A stretch of 64,000 nt of DNA from positions 62,001 through 126,000 of the forward strand of contig JAQBRV010000004.1 in the NCBI GenBank assembly GCA_028286285.1, read 5' to 3'. Under the pieces are notes generated by a model. That model saw only the letters and a list, made by a program, of their open reading frames with translations. It searched no databases and was not told the origin of the DNA. The first letter of the stretch is position 1, and each line of letters starts with the position of its first letter. A program made the position numbers and the translations under genes. Source of the DNA: Candidatus Saccharimonadota bacterium. Lineage in GTDB: Bacteria; Patescibacteriota; Saccharimonadia; Saccharimonadales; Saccharimonadaceae. Of the stretch, positions 29,256 through 36,282 are shown one piece after another.

Positions 29256-29358
29256 TTACTGTCGCGGACGGTTGGCTTAACGGGATTGATGGCACTGCGT
29301 TGTATACGTTATCGATGATGTACTCGAAAAGTTTAAGTAGATTCTGTTCGGTTGCACC
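29245..29358 (-). pseudogene. Orphan recombinase C-terminal tail 1 (right end of unit 1)
   Basis: On the minus strand 38 codons run from the GCACCA motif (Gly-Ala) through GATEQNLLKLFEYIID to VIIY and a stop. It has no start and is not joined to a recombinase body. It aligns with two other tails at 33056 and 33712. The tail is probably the element's original recombinase C-terminus, separated when the element integrated. Confidence 0.7.
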
Positions 29359-29371
29359 AATTAAATATGAG

Positions 29372-29803
29372 CTATCTAGCTCTTATTATTTTACAATTAG
29401 AACAGACACCTTGAATTTCCAACTGGTGCGACGTGTTTGTGTATCCATACTTTTGAGTAACTTTATTAATAAAACGTTCTATCTCACCATGTTCATGGAC
29501 TGAGATTAACTTTCCGCATTTGATGCAACTAATATGATGATGGTGTTCTATAAAAATATCAGATAGTTCGATTTTATACTTCCAACCAATCTGAATTTTA
29601 TGTACAATCCCGAGCCCGATAAATAACTCTATAACACGATAAATACTAGTACGATTAATTTTAGAGTTGATTCGACTTTCTAACTCTTGCATAGTCCGAG
29701 GTTCACTATTCAAAAGAGCAAGAAATACGGTTTTGCGAGCATTTGTAACGAAGACATTATTTTTTCGAAGAGTTTTTTCCAGTAATTCGATGCTATTATC
29801 CAT
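29372..29803 (-). CDS. Fur/Zur family metalloregulator
   Basis: Fur-family proteins repress promoters when bound to Fe, Zn or other metals. From the ATG at 29803 (143 residues) it shows a winged-helix domain (NRTSIYRVIELFIGLGIVHK), the metal motif HHHHISCIKCGK with a CxxC, and a second C-terminal CSNC, matching four-cysteine structural zinc sites. It is divergent from the SDR-COG0523 operon, and a palindrome abuts its start. The neighbours favour a Zur-like (zinc) sensor, by inference. Confidence 0.85.
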   Translation of the reverse strand: MDNSIELLEKTLRKNNVFVTNARKTVFLALLNSEPRTMQELESRINSKINRTSIYRVIELFIGLGIVHKIQIGWKYKIELSDIFIEHHHHISCIKCGKLISVHEHGEIERFINKVTQKYGYTNTSHQLEIQGVCSNCKIIRAR

Positions 29804-29830
29804 GTTGCAATATTGTATACAAATTGCAAC
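29804..29830. promoter_or_regulatory. Palindromic operator at the Fur/Zur-like gene
   Basis: GTTGCAAT and ATTGCAAC arms are separated by 11 bases that include the palindrome TTGTATACAA. A partial third copy (ATTTGCAA) follows at 29832-29839. The site ends exactly at the regulator ATG and covers its -10 region (TACAAT), which suits autorepression and control of the divergent operon. Confidence 0.65.
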
Positions 29831-29870
29831 AAATTTGCAATCTACATATTTCTCACTTACGATGATAGAT

Positions 29871-30746
29871 ATGAATAAAAAAGCACTTATAGTCATAACT
29901 GGAGTTAAGTTTAGCGAAGTAAAACGAGACTTTTCAGCAAGAGACTACATTACATATATTGAGCATGATAATAAAAAATATAAGATGAATGCGGCAGCAG
30001 GTGTGGTACGTCAACTAATTAATGACTATGAAATAATCTGTACCGGTTACAGTGAACTTGATGGTGATATTTTAGCTTCAGCTTTTGGATTAAGCAAAGA
30101 TAGATTCTTCACGACTAACCTACTGAATAAAGTAGAAACTGATGAATTCGTTGAAGCAGTAGCTGATTTGAAGACTGACCTAAACATTTCTGTACACCTA
30201 GTGCACTATGGTGGAGCATCAGATACAAAAACAAAACTACCTAACGACAGCTTACTCGCTCATACCTGGGACTTAAAAGCAGAAGCATTGCCGGCACTGA
30301 TTGAAAACAATTGTGTAACTCTTATTAATATCCTTCAGTCTATGAAGAAGCATGAGATATTTGAAGGACAGTCTATATCAAAAGTATTGTTCATCTCTGC
30401 AGCTGCTGCGGTGCGAGCTAAGCAAATGCTCGGACTTGATGTTGCTCAGAAAGGTGCGGGTCATGGTTTAATTCGAACTATTGCTCTTGACCTGACACCT
30501 GAGAATATTTTCGTAACAGAAATTATGCCTGGTAGTACTGACACTGGTTTCTTTGACAATGACTACTCACTGGATACAGCTGTGGAAGTAACAAAACGAC
30601 TAGGTTATGAAAACACTCGCGACACTTACCCAGTATTCACAGCAGAGCAAATAGGTGATGCAGCTAAGTACACACTTGATGCCAATTGTAACGTCAGAGA
30701 GCTTGTCCTATTGCCGTATGGCCAGTTCCCTCATCTAGGGGCTTAA
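29871..30746 (+). CDS. Short-chain dehydrogenase-like protein, atypical active site
   Basis: The 291-residue product shows the C-terminal SDR pattern KGAGHGLIRTIALDL and EIMPGSTDTGFF, but the N-terminal dinucleotide Gly-rich loop is poorly conserved. The position of the catalytic Tyr, four residues before the conserved Lys, is Asp (LDVAQK). It may be a non-catalytic or altered-function SDR. The ATG at 29871 is chosen because the upstream frame crosses the operator. It is followed four bases later by the COG0523 gene. Confidence 0.65.
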   Translation: MNKKALIVITGVKFSEVKRDFSARDYITYIEHDNKKYKMNAAAGVVRQLINDYEIICTGYSELDGDILASAFGLSKDRFFTTNLLNKVETDEFVEAVADLKTDLNISVHLVHYGGASDTKTKLPNDSLLAHTWDLKAEALPALIENNCVTLINILQSMKKHEIFEGQSISKVLFISAAAAVRAKQMLGLDVAQKGAGHGLIRTIALDLTPENIFVTEIMPGSTDTGFFDNDYSLDTAVEVTKRLGYENTRDTYPVFTAEQIGDAAKYTLDANCNVRELVLLPYGQFPHLGA

Positions 30747-30750
30747 TCTT

Positions 30751-32337
30751 ATGAGTCGGGAGAATTTTGAAGTCATATCTCTGCTTGGGCCACTTGGTTC
30801 AGGCAAAACGACGACACTTAACAATCTGATTGAAAAGGTGCCTTTAGCTGATAGCTATGCTGTCGTTGTGAATGATGTTGGAGAAAATAATGTCGATGCG
30901 CAGCGTATATGGGACCATCCCGCGAATCGGAGCGAGAAGATTATCCCTCTCACGGCAGGTTGTATTGGTTGTAGTGATGTCACACAGTTTAGGGAAGCAT
31001 TAGAAAAAGTACACGACGCAGGCGTCAATGTATTATTTATCGAACCGACTGGGATTGCTCCTGGTAATGAAATTGTGGATGTAGTCGAGTCGAGTGGGTT
31101 TAATCTTTCGGTTCTGACCCTTGCTAACGCACGTACAATTGAGCGTGATATGAAGTGGCAAGTACTGCCGAGTCAATTGGCTGTTGCAAATATTGTAGGG
31201 ATTACTCATATACCTGAAGGCAGCGACAATGCTGAAGTAATGGACACCGTGCTTGACCAACTGCCTCCACTTGCTGACGATGTCACTGTTGAACTAATTA
31301 AGCCTGGGGATACAAACTATTTTGAGATTCTCGCAAATTTGCGCGGTATGGATAAGCAGCTCAGGCTAGGCCGTCAAACACTACATGTTGTATCTGACCA
31401 TGACCATCATCACGACGATGATTGTAGCGGACACAATATTAGTGCTAAATCTTATCGCCTGCGTCCTGATGCATCGCTTGAGGCTGTAAAACAGTTACTT
31501 ATGCCTTACACTCAGAGTGACATTCCACTCTTACGCGCCAAGGGGGTGATTGGGGGTATGCGTTTCGACGTTGTAGGTGATGAATGGAAAATCCAACCTG
31601 ATGAAAGTAGCTTGCAAAGTATGAATGTCATATTCGCTGACCATATGCCAGCCACATTTCTTGATGCTGTACATGATTTATCTGAAACTCAGGAACGTGT
31701 ACTCATATCGGGAGATAAAAAGTCAGTCGTTAAATCAGTCAGTGATTTGCCCGTAAAAGAACGATTGGAGATTGTTAATGAACGAGTGAGGCAATACCCT
31801 CATCCAATTAGTCCTATGCATGGTGAAATCATCCCAGACTGTGAAGCGGATGAAGGATATGAAATAGCCTTCTGGGGCAACAAAGATGATATGCCCGATG
31901 ATGCGAAGCATCTAACCATGTCTGCATATATTTCATTTAGACTTGAAGGTCTCCACGAATTACAGCATCACAGCGAAAAGATAGCCAACTTTGACGCTAA
32001 GGCAGCCTACTGGGTAAGGAGATTTGGTGCGACGCTCGGCTACAATAGTTATTACTTAAGTGACTATATTCCTGAAGACAGCCTAAGTAGGATACGGGAC
32101 GTAAATCCTGCACGAATGCTTTGTAATGGCTTGATGGCATTAGATAAATTTACATTCGACGAAGGCCGAGCAGAAGAAAAGCCTGAATTTGTTGCAAGTG
32201 TTATGCGAGCTGCATACGAGAATGATGACGTAACAATGAAAGAACTTGAAACACTAAAGGTATATATGCTGAAAATTTCAAAGGATAATGAAGACTTTGA
32301 ATCACGATGGAAAACTACTTTCTCATTCGTTGACTAA
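30751..32337 (+). CDS. COG0523 (CobW/ZNG-like) metal-chaperone GTPase
   Basis: COG0523 GTPases deliver metals, often zinc, under starvation and are commonly Zur-regulated. The 528-residue protein has Walker A GPLGSGKTTT, a CIGC motif in TAGCIGCSD (the usual motif is CxCC), the EPTG switch region, a His/Asp-rich metal loop DHDHHHDDDCSGH and a CobW C-terminal domain. It has a C-terminal extension of over 150 residues not usual for the family (family length about 320-400). Its position beside a Fur/Zur-like gene agrees with a zinc role. Confidence 0.82.
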   Translation: MSRENFEVISLLGPLGSGKTTTLNNLIEKVPLADSYAVVVNDVGENNVDAQRIWDHPANRSEKIIPLTAGCIGCSDVTQFREALEKVHDAGVNVLFIEPTGIAPGNEIVDVVESSGFNLSVLTLANARTIERDMKWQVLPSQLAVANIVGITHIPEGSDNAEVMDTVLDQLPPLADDVTVELIKPGDTNYFEILANLRGMDKQLRLGRQTLHVVSDHDHHHDDDCSGHNISAKSYRLRPDASLEAVKQLLMPYTQSDIPLLRAKGVIGGMRFDVVGDEWKIQPDESSLQSMNVIFADHMPATFLDAVHDLSETQERVLISGDKKSVVKSVSDLPVKERLEIVNERVRQYPHPISPMHGEIIPDCEADEGYEIAFWGNKDDMPDDAKHLTMSAYISFRLEGLHELQHHSEKIANFDAKAAYWVRRFGATLGYNSYYLSDYIPEDSLSRIRDVNPARMLCNGLMALDKFTFDEGRAEEKPEFVASVMRAAYENDDVTMKELETLKVYMLKISKDNEDFESRWKTTFSFVD

Positions 32338-32366
32338 TGTATTTGCTATTATAGAATGATACTTCT

Positions 32367-33059
32367 ATGGTGAATAAAAACGTAAATATAAATTTAGTAG
32401 TTCAAAGTACTGCGACGATAAGCGATACTTGTATGTCTGTGTTTTTCGAACATCCGCCAGGTTTCGTGTATGAACCTGGAGATTGGATAGACTTAAATTT
32501 CAACGATGGCAATCCTAGAGGTGGCATTACCTACTCACTTTCATCATCGCCGACAGAAGACAATTTGTCTGTTACATTCAAACTCGGAATAAGTCCATTT
32601 AAGAAACGTCTGCAGTCGCTTGAACCAAATGACACCATGTTTATAAGCCAGTATGGTAATGATTATGGATTTCACTTAAAGGAAAACCGTTCAAGTGTTC
32701 TTATCGCAGGAGGAATTGGCATAGCACCATTTAGAAGCATGATAAAAGAGATGTACGATACAGATAATAAGAATGACGTGCAGCTTATATATCTAAATAA
32801 GGACACGGCTTTTGTTTTTGCCGACGAGCTCAGCTTATGGGAAAAACAACTTCCTAATATAAATGTGAAATATATTATTACAGAACAACTTAGCCGCAAA
32901 AAACGTGAGAAGCTACTTATTCCAATGATAGATAAAAATGCGCATCACTATTTTATTGCTGGTCCTGAGGCAATGGTAGAATCTACCGAACACTTATTAA
33001 TTGATGATATGGGAATTAGTGTAAAAGACATACGTATTGATAGCTTCGGTGGTTATTAA
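32367..33059 (+). CDS. Ferredoxin reductase-type FAD/NAD(P)-binding protein
   Basis: The 230-residue product has the flavin-binding RxYS-like GITYSLSSSP, the nucleotide-binding IAGGIGIAPFRSM and the C-terminal YFIAGPEAMVEST. The terminal FGGY replaces the usual aromatic tail. It would transfer electrons between NAD(P)H and an unknown partner. It ends the metal-cassette operon, and its stop overlaps the stop of orphan tail 2 on the other strand. Confidence 0.82.
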   Translation: MVNKNVNINLVVQSTATISDTCMSVFFEHPPGFVYEPGDWIDLNFNDGNPRGGITYSLSSSPTEDNLSVTFKLGISPFKKRLQSLEPNDTMFISQYGNDYGFHLKENRSSVLIAGGIGIAPFRSMIKEMYDTDNKNDVQLIYLNKDTAFVFADELSLWEKQLPNINVKYIITEQLSRKKREKLLIPMIDKNAHHYFIAGPEAMVESTEHLLIDDMGISVKDIRIDSFGGY

Positions 33060-33208
33060 TAGATAATCGTAACTTTTCTTTCTAACACCTTTTTATTAAG
33101 CTCTTTAGAAACAGATGTAGTCAGGGTTTGTAAATTATCGTTTTGTAGTTCGAGAGGGTTCTCGTATATATAATCTAAAAGTTTGAGGAGTGTCTGTTCA
33201 GGCGCACC
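33056..33208 (-). pseudogene. Orphan recombinase C-terminal tail 2 (right end of unit 2)
   Basis: Fifty-one minus-strand codons begin at the GCACCA motif with GAPEQTLLKLLDYIYEN and end in KVTIIY and a stop. It aligns with tails 1 and 3 mainly at amino-acid level (LLKL, IIY-stop), with different third bases, so it was once under coding selection in a different recombinase. Confidence 0.7.
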
Positions 33209-33225
33209 AATTTTAGCAATTTGTC

Positions 33226-33249
33226 AAATACGCTTTCGGGCGTATTTTT
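33226..33249 (+). terminator. Terminator after att motif 2
   Basis: AAATACGC pairs with GCGTATTT, followed by T. It sits 17 bases after GCACCA, the spacing expected for a tRNA terminator. Confidence 0.75.
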
Positions 33250-33263
33250 GCTATTATTATCCT

Positions 33264-33701
33264 ATGATAAATACCAATAAGCCCGTTCAAGATTTTCTCG
33301 CAACATTAGACGAGGATACGTTAAAAGATAGCGAAATTCTTTTCGAGATAATGCAACGAATAAGCAATGCTGAGCCTAAAATATGGAATGAACATACTAT
33401 AGGTTTTAGTTCATATCATTATAAGTATGACAGTGGTCGCGAGGGAGATAGCCAAATACTTAGTTTTTATCCTAGGAAGGCTAAAATCACCATTTACCTA
33501 ATGGATGGGACAGCGCGCTACGCTACATTATTAGATAAGCTAGGTAGTCATACAACCACTGGATACTGTGTTGTGGTCAAAGGCCTTGGTGATATAGAAC
33601 TATCTGTTCTTGAAGAGATTTTGCAGCAGTCTTACGACTATATAAAGTCAATATCTCAAACAGGATCTGTAGACAGAATTTTATGGAAGACTGAAAAGTA
33701 A
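33264..33701 (+). CDS. DUF1801 (YdhG-like) protein, cargo of unit 3
   Basis: The 145-residue product has the DUF1801 pattern (VQDFLATLDEDTLKDSEILF, then PKIWNEHTIGFSSYHYKY and a C-terminal helix). The fold is related to iron-chaperone frataxin-like YdhG, but function is unknown. The ATG at 33264 lies six bases after TATTAT. Two other DUF1801 genes occur at 33943 and 52444. Confidence 0.78.
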   Translation: MINTNKPVQDFLATLDEDTLKDSEILFEIMQRISNAEPKIWNEHTIGFSSYHYKYDSGREGDSQILSFYPRKAKITIYLMDGTARYATLLDKLGSHTTTGYCVVVKGLGDIELSVLEEILQQSYDYIKSISQTGSVDRILWKTEK

Positions 33702-33711
33702 TTACTTACCG

Positions 33712-33825
33712 TTAATAGATAATCCTTTCCCTAATTTCGCTATTTATTGGGATAGATGGTGAGCCTGAAAGTTGCCCATCTACGAGCACCCCAAAGAGTT
33801 TAAGTAAATTCTGTAGCTCCGCACC
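33712..33825 (-). pseudogene. Orphan recombinase C-terminal tail 3 (right end of unit 3)
   Basis: Thirty-eight minus-strand codons from GCACCA: GAELQNLLKLFGVLVDG to ERIIY and a stop. It is the same length as tail 1, again with IIY-stop. Confidence 0.7.
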
Positions 33826-33843
33826 ACTGTTATCATGCAAGAT

Positions 33844-33867
33844 AAAACACCTTTCCGGGTGTTTTTG
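33844..33867 (+). terminator. Terminator after att motif 3, probable native tRNA-Gly terminator
   Basis: AACACC pairs with GGTGTT and five T follow in all. It begins about 20 bases after the last GCACCA, so it may be the original terminator of tRNA-Gly, pushed 12 kb away by the insertions. Confidence 0.65.
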
Positions 33868-33942
33868 TTATTATTGGTTACAGAGCTACGTACGATCAAT
33901 AGCTGGATACATACCAGTAGCCGTAAGCAGGATAGAAATTTT

Positions 33943-34284
33943 ATGAATGAAGAAGTAACGCAGTATATACAAAAAACACAGGCATGGCAGATAGAAGTGT
34001 GCAATACATTGCGTGATCTCGTATTAACGAATGTGCCTAATGTAGAAGAACGGTTGCAATACGGCAAGCCACACTATCTAAAGGATGGAAGTTATCTGGC
34101 GGTAATCCATGTAAGCAAAGACAAGGTGTCATTCATGTTGTTTAATGCAACCAAAATTCCCGAAGTAAAAGGCTTCTTACGCTCAATGGGTAACGGCGAT
34201 CGTAAAACAGTTGATATTCGTGATGGGCAATCAGTTGACTACGAACAGCTCGCTAATCTAGTGCGTAAAGTCAGCCAGGTATAA
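33943..34284 (+). CDS. DUF1801 family protein
   Basis: The 113-residue protein has the core VPNVEERLQYGKPHYLKDG and FMLFNATKIPEVKGFL of DUF1801 proteins. The ATG at 33943 starts the conserved domain. The upstream in-frame extension reads through the tRNA-like terminator and is rejected. Function unknown. Confidence 0.75.
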   Translation: MNEEVTQYIQKTQAWQIEVCNTLRDLVLTNVPNVEERLQYGKPHYLKDGSYLAVIHVSKDKVSFMLFNATKIPEVKGFLRSMGNGDRKTVDIRDGQSVDYEQLANLVRKVSQV

Positions 34285-34497
34285 AAAACAAAGCTTCAGC
34301 CACATTAGAACCCCTCATTGGTGAATCGGAATACATAATGTATAGCCGCTAAGTCTTTTCAGTTTATATATTTTTTTATATTAGAAGAATTAATAGTTAG
34401 AAATACGTCTACTACGCAACACCATCCTAATTGTGTTTGATTAATAATAATGCTAACTTATTTAAAGAAGCTTATTAATTAAGAAAGGGTGTTTGAA

Positions 34498-34878
34498 ATG
34501 TCTAAATATGTTGATGGTTTTGTGTTGGTCGTGCCAAAAGGGAAAGAAGTAGAATACCAAAAGATGGCAGAAATGGGACGGGATTCATGGATGAAGCACG
34601 GTGCGCTTCAATACTTTGAATGTAGAGGTGATGACCTAAAGCAGCAAGAAATGGGTGATGAAAAGTCACGTGCTTATTCCGAAATGACAGGCGCAACAAG
34701 TGACGATAATGTGTGGTTCTCATTTATTGTTTTCAATTCTAGGGAGCACCGCGACGAGGTAAATAAAAAGGTAATGGATGAGATGAGTGAAGCTTATCAA
34801 GAACAAACTGACTTTATAATGCCGACTGACATGACGAAAATGGCATATGGTGGGTTTGAGGTAGCAGTCGAAGGTTAA
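34498..34878 (+). CDS. DUF1428 family protein
   Basis: The 126-residue product matches DUF1428 (YVDGFVLVVPKGKEVEYQKM, GALQYFECRGDD and MAYGGFEVAVEG at the end), a ferredoxin-like-fold family of unknown role. An AGAAAGGG site precedes the ATG at 34498 by a few bases. A GTG nine bases upstream is a less likely start. Confidence 0.85.
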   Translation: MSKYVDGFVLVVPKGKEVEYQKMAEMGRDSWMKHGALQYFECRGDDLKQQEMGDEKSRAYSEMTGATSDDNVWFSFIVFNSREHRDEVNKKVMDEMSEAYQEQTDFIMPTDMTKMAYGGFEVAVEG

Positions 34879-35032
34879 AGGGCTTAGTCGGCCGAAGTTA
34901 CAGTGTAGATCGTAGGACTTACTTATTATTTAAAATACTCTCTGTATGGGATAGCCAGGAGTTTCCTCCATAAAGCCAGTTCTTCCCTGATCTCGTGTAA
35001 AACTAATGTGTAGTATTGCACCATTGAAATAG

Positions 35033-35056
35033 TCTCGGTTCATCCGAGGCTTTTTC
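35033..35056 (+). terminator. Intrinsic terminator
   Basis: GTCTCGG pairs with CCGAGGC around TTCAT, followed by five T. It lies nine bases after another GCACCA (35019-35024) but without a recombinase-like tail. Confidence 0.75.
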
Positions 35057-35074
35057 AATGCTATGATGGAAGCA

Positions 35075-36007
35075 ATGAATGTTCACTTCATCTGTCGTGG
35101 CAATGTCTTGCGCAGCCTTATTGCCGAAACATACCTCAAGTCGTTAAACATAAAAGATGTAGAAGTTATTTCCAGCGGAACAAACGTTAATTGGAACGAC
35201 CCCCAAGAGCGCAAATACTTTGCCCATACGTTAGCCGTTCTAGATAGACATGGCATCAAGTCTTTCGCAAAATCGATACCAGAGCAGTTAACCCAAGCTC
35301 GGATAGATGCAAACCATGACATTGTAGTTCTAATGAATCAGCGAGTTGTTGATGAAGCTTCCAGGATTGTTGAGCTGCCTAAGAATACTCTTAGCTGGGC
35401 GATCATCGACATCGGTGAAGGTCATCGAACTGACGCTAAGGGCCGTGAATCATATGAAGAAGAAATATACCAAGAAATAACACGGAAAGTAGATAGTCTA
35501 TTTTCGGATCAATCAATAATTGATAAAGTAGTAGATATGGATTCAAGACAATCTAATCTAAAAAGAATGGACAACGTCGGCATCGTTGTGGAGTCACTCG
35601 ACGAAGTCGTTTCTTTTTTCGAAGAACTTGGTTTACAGCTCGAAGGAAAAGGGATAGTCGAAGGAGAATGGGCTGGGCGGGTCACTGGACTAGGTGATCA
35701 AAGTGTCGAGGTTGCTATGATGGTTACCCCTGATGGACATAGCAGATTGGAACTATCGCGGTTTCTTACCCCACCCGTAGTTGCTGACCATCGCAACGCT
35801 CCAGTGAATGCTCTTGGCTATCTACGTTCTATGTTTACCGTCGAAGATATTGACGATACGGTCGCTAGACTGCAAAAACACGGTGCGGAGCTTGTGGGTG
35901 AGATAGTTCAGTACGAGGACGTATATCGCCTGTGTTACATCCGTGGCCCAGAACAAATCCTGATTGGACTAGCAGAAGAACTCAAAGCAGGAACGACGGA
36001 CAAATAG
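35075..36007 (+). CDS. Fusion of LMW phosphatase-like and VOC (glyoxalase-like) domains
   Basis: The 310-residue product has an N-terminal low-molecular-weight phosphotyrosine-phosphatase fold with the P-loop CRGNVLRS (C-x5-R, residues 7-13) and a C-terminal VOC domain from about residue 167 (RMDNVGIVVESLDEVVSFFE, then NALGYLRSMFTVEDID). The combination is unusual. The P-loop replaces the common CRS with LRS. TATGAT lies six bases before the ATG, so the transcript is leaderless. Substrate unknown. Confidence 0.75.
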   Translation: MNVHFICRGNVLRSLIAETYLKSLNIKDVEVISSGTNVNWNDPQERKYFAHTLAVLDRHGIKSFAKSIPEQLTQARIDANHDIVVLMNQRVVDEASRIVELPKNTLSWAIIDIGEGHRTDAKGRESYEEEIYQEITRKVDSLFSDQSIIDKVVDMDSRQSNLKRMDNVGIVVESLDEVVSFFEELGLQLEGKGIVEGEWAGRVTGLGDQSVEVAMMVTPDGHSRLELSRFLTPPVVADHRNAPVNALGYLRSMFTVEDIDDTVARLQKHGAELVGEIVQYEDVYRLCYIRGPEQILIGLAEELKAGTTDK

Positions 36008-36172
36008 GCTATCACGCCTCTTGCTTGCAAGACTTTTGAGTTTATACGTATCAAGTTTATTGTTATTTAGGGTTAGAAGGTTTCGTTTTTGGTATGAGAC
36101 CTCCCGATTCTCGACAGCTTCAAATTTGCTGATACACCTCGAAAAAACACGCACACCAAAAGCAATGAGAGT

Positions 36173-36282
36173 ATAATAAGTAGAGTAGACCATTGGGTTC
36201 ACCCGAGGGTCGACGGAGTGGCAGCGTCATCTTTGGGATACCCCGATTGGCCTCTGGGGTAACTATAAGGTGGAGGTATAGC
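36173..36282 (+). promoter_or_regulatory. clpC promoter and structured leader
   Basis: TATAAT (about 36173-36178) is followed by a leader of about 100 bases with hairpins GACG/CGTC and TACCCC/GGGGTA, ending in a GGAGG site eight bases before the clpC ATG. Long leaders are exceptional in this window, so the leader may regulate translation. No CIRCE-type palindrome was seen. Confidence 0.5.

Larger units (their letters stand above)
21507..29353. mobile_element. Integrative element unit 1 (serine recombinase, defence genes)
   Basis: This unit is bounded by tRNA-Gly on the left and by an orphan recombinase tail ending at a GCACCA motif (29354-29359) on the right. It carries a large serine recombinase, a 43-codon small gene, a DUF5681-like protein, a structured RNA, a uracil-glycosylase-like protein, DUF5677, two HEPN-type proteins and DUF4238. 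It is visibly more AT-rich than the housekeeping flanks. Boundaries are inferred from the tail repeats, not from an empty site. Confidence 0.75.
29359..33203. mobile_element. Integrated unit 2 (metal-homeostasis-like cargo, no recombinase)
   Basis: This unit lies between the GCACCA at 29354 and that at 33204 and ends in a second orphan recombinase tail. It carries a Fur/Zur-like regulator and a divergent operon of SDR, COG0523 GTPase and flavin reductase genes. No recombinase body is present, so it is either a decayed older insertion or mobilised in trans. Confidence 0.6.
33210..33820. mobile_element. Integrated unit 3: single-gene 0.6-kb unit
   Basis: Bounded by GCACCA motifs at 33204 and 33821, this short unit holds a terminator, a leaderless promoter, one DUF1801 gene and an orphan recombinase tail. 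In size and layout it resembles a gene cassette, but with a serine-recombinase-type end. Confidence 0.55.

Noticed and set aside
34930-35024. A fourth attachment site at GCACCA 35019-35024
   Set aside because: It has a GCACCA plus terminator, but the minus-strand frame upstream shows neither the LLKLF block nor IIY-stop, so it is not counted as part of the array.
35969-36202. 77-codon minus-strand frame before clpC
   Set aside because: It overlaps the 3' end of the phosphatase-VOC gene and the clpC promoter; no recognisable domain.
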